In this document: positions 14,172-14,201 of the stretch, in pieces
Layout: every line of letters begins with the position of its first letter
Numbering within the stretch: the stretch's first letter is position 1
Origin: CAKOSP01 sp964369845
GTDB taxonomy: Bacteria > Bacillota_I > Bacilli_A > RF39 > UBA660
Assembly: GCA_964369845.1 (NCBI GenBank)
Contig: CAYJFJ010000024.1
Span: forward strand, 1 to 14,201
DNA length: 14,201 nucleotides
Direction: 5' to 3'
Position numbers and translations under genes: made by a program
Notes under the pieces: model-generated
Told to the model about the DNA's origin: nothing
Database searches by the model: none
The model's input: the letters and a program-made list of their open reading frames with translations, nothing else

Positions 14172-14201
14172 CAAATATTAAACGCTTTGTTTATTCTTAT
14201 T

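Overview
The window looks like a very AT-rich, low-GC Gram-positive genome of the Bacilli/Mollicutes-related gut type (RF39-like or similar uncultured lineage). This is inferred from Gram-positive-type ribosomal proteins, an L10 leader RNA, AGGAGG ribosome-binding sites and scattered, Mollicutes-like ribosomal operons. Every tryptophan in the long genes is TGG, so the standard code (UGA = stop) applies. A run of exactly 100 N inside a tandem repeat shows this is a draft or metagenome assembly. All genes except the insertion-sequence transposase are on the minus strand, so transcription runs from high to low coordinates.

Positions 1-3195 hold the str operon: promoter, a structured leader, rpsL (S12), rpsG (S7), fusA (EF-G), and the first five codons of tuf (EF-Tu). 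rpsG has an in-frame TAA at codon 19 where a conserved serine is expected. Next come a separately promoted HD-domain phosphohydrolase (3248-4384), rplJ-rplL with an L10 autoregulatory leader (4469-5494), and rplK-rplA with a structured leader (5534-6860). rpoB-rpoC, which in Bacilli usually lie between rplL and rpsL, are absent, as are secE-nusG upstream of rplK. The translation genes are therefore split into short units, each with its own promoter and, for rplKA and rplJL, a clear intrinsic terminator.

Positions 6851-8700 hold a small operon: a rhodanese-like protein, a DedA/TVP38-type membrane protein and an MscS-type mechanosensitive channel. Positions 8699-12510 hold a two-gene surface unit. 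A very large N-terminally anchored, asparagine-rich beta-helix protein with two copies of a tailspike-like module is followed by a small anchored extracytoplasmic protein with two cysteines.

Positions 12575-14149 are an IS1182-type insertion sequence with perfect 18-bp inverted repeats. Its transposase is interrupted by an in-frame TGA 27 codons before the natural end. Hairpins abut both ends of the element.

The points most worth checking are the rpsG nonsense codon, the S12 Pro-to-Ile change at the streptomycin-dependence position, the rpsL leader structures, the HD gene in place of rpoBC, and the beta-helix protein with its collapsed repeat. I see no clear defence system, CRISPR array or tRNA here.
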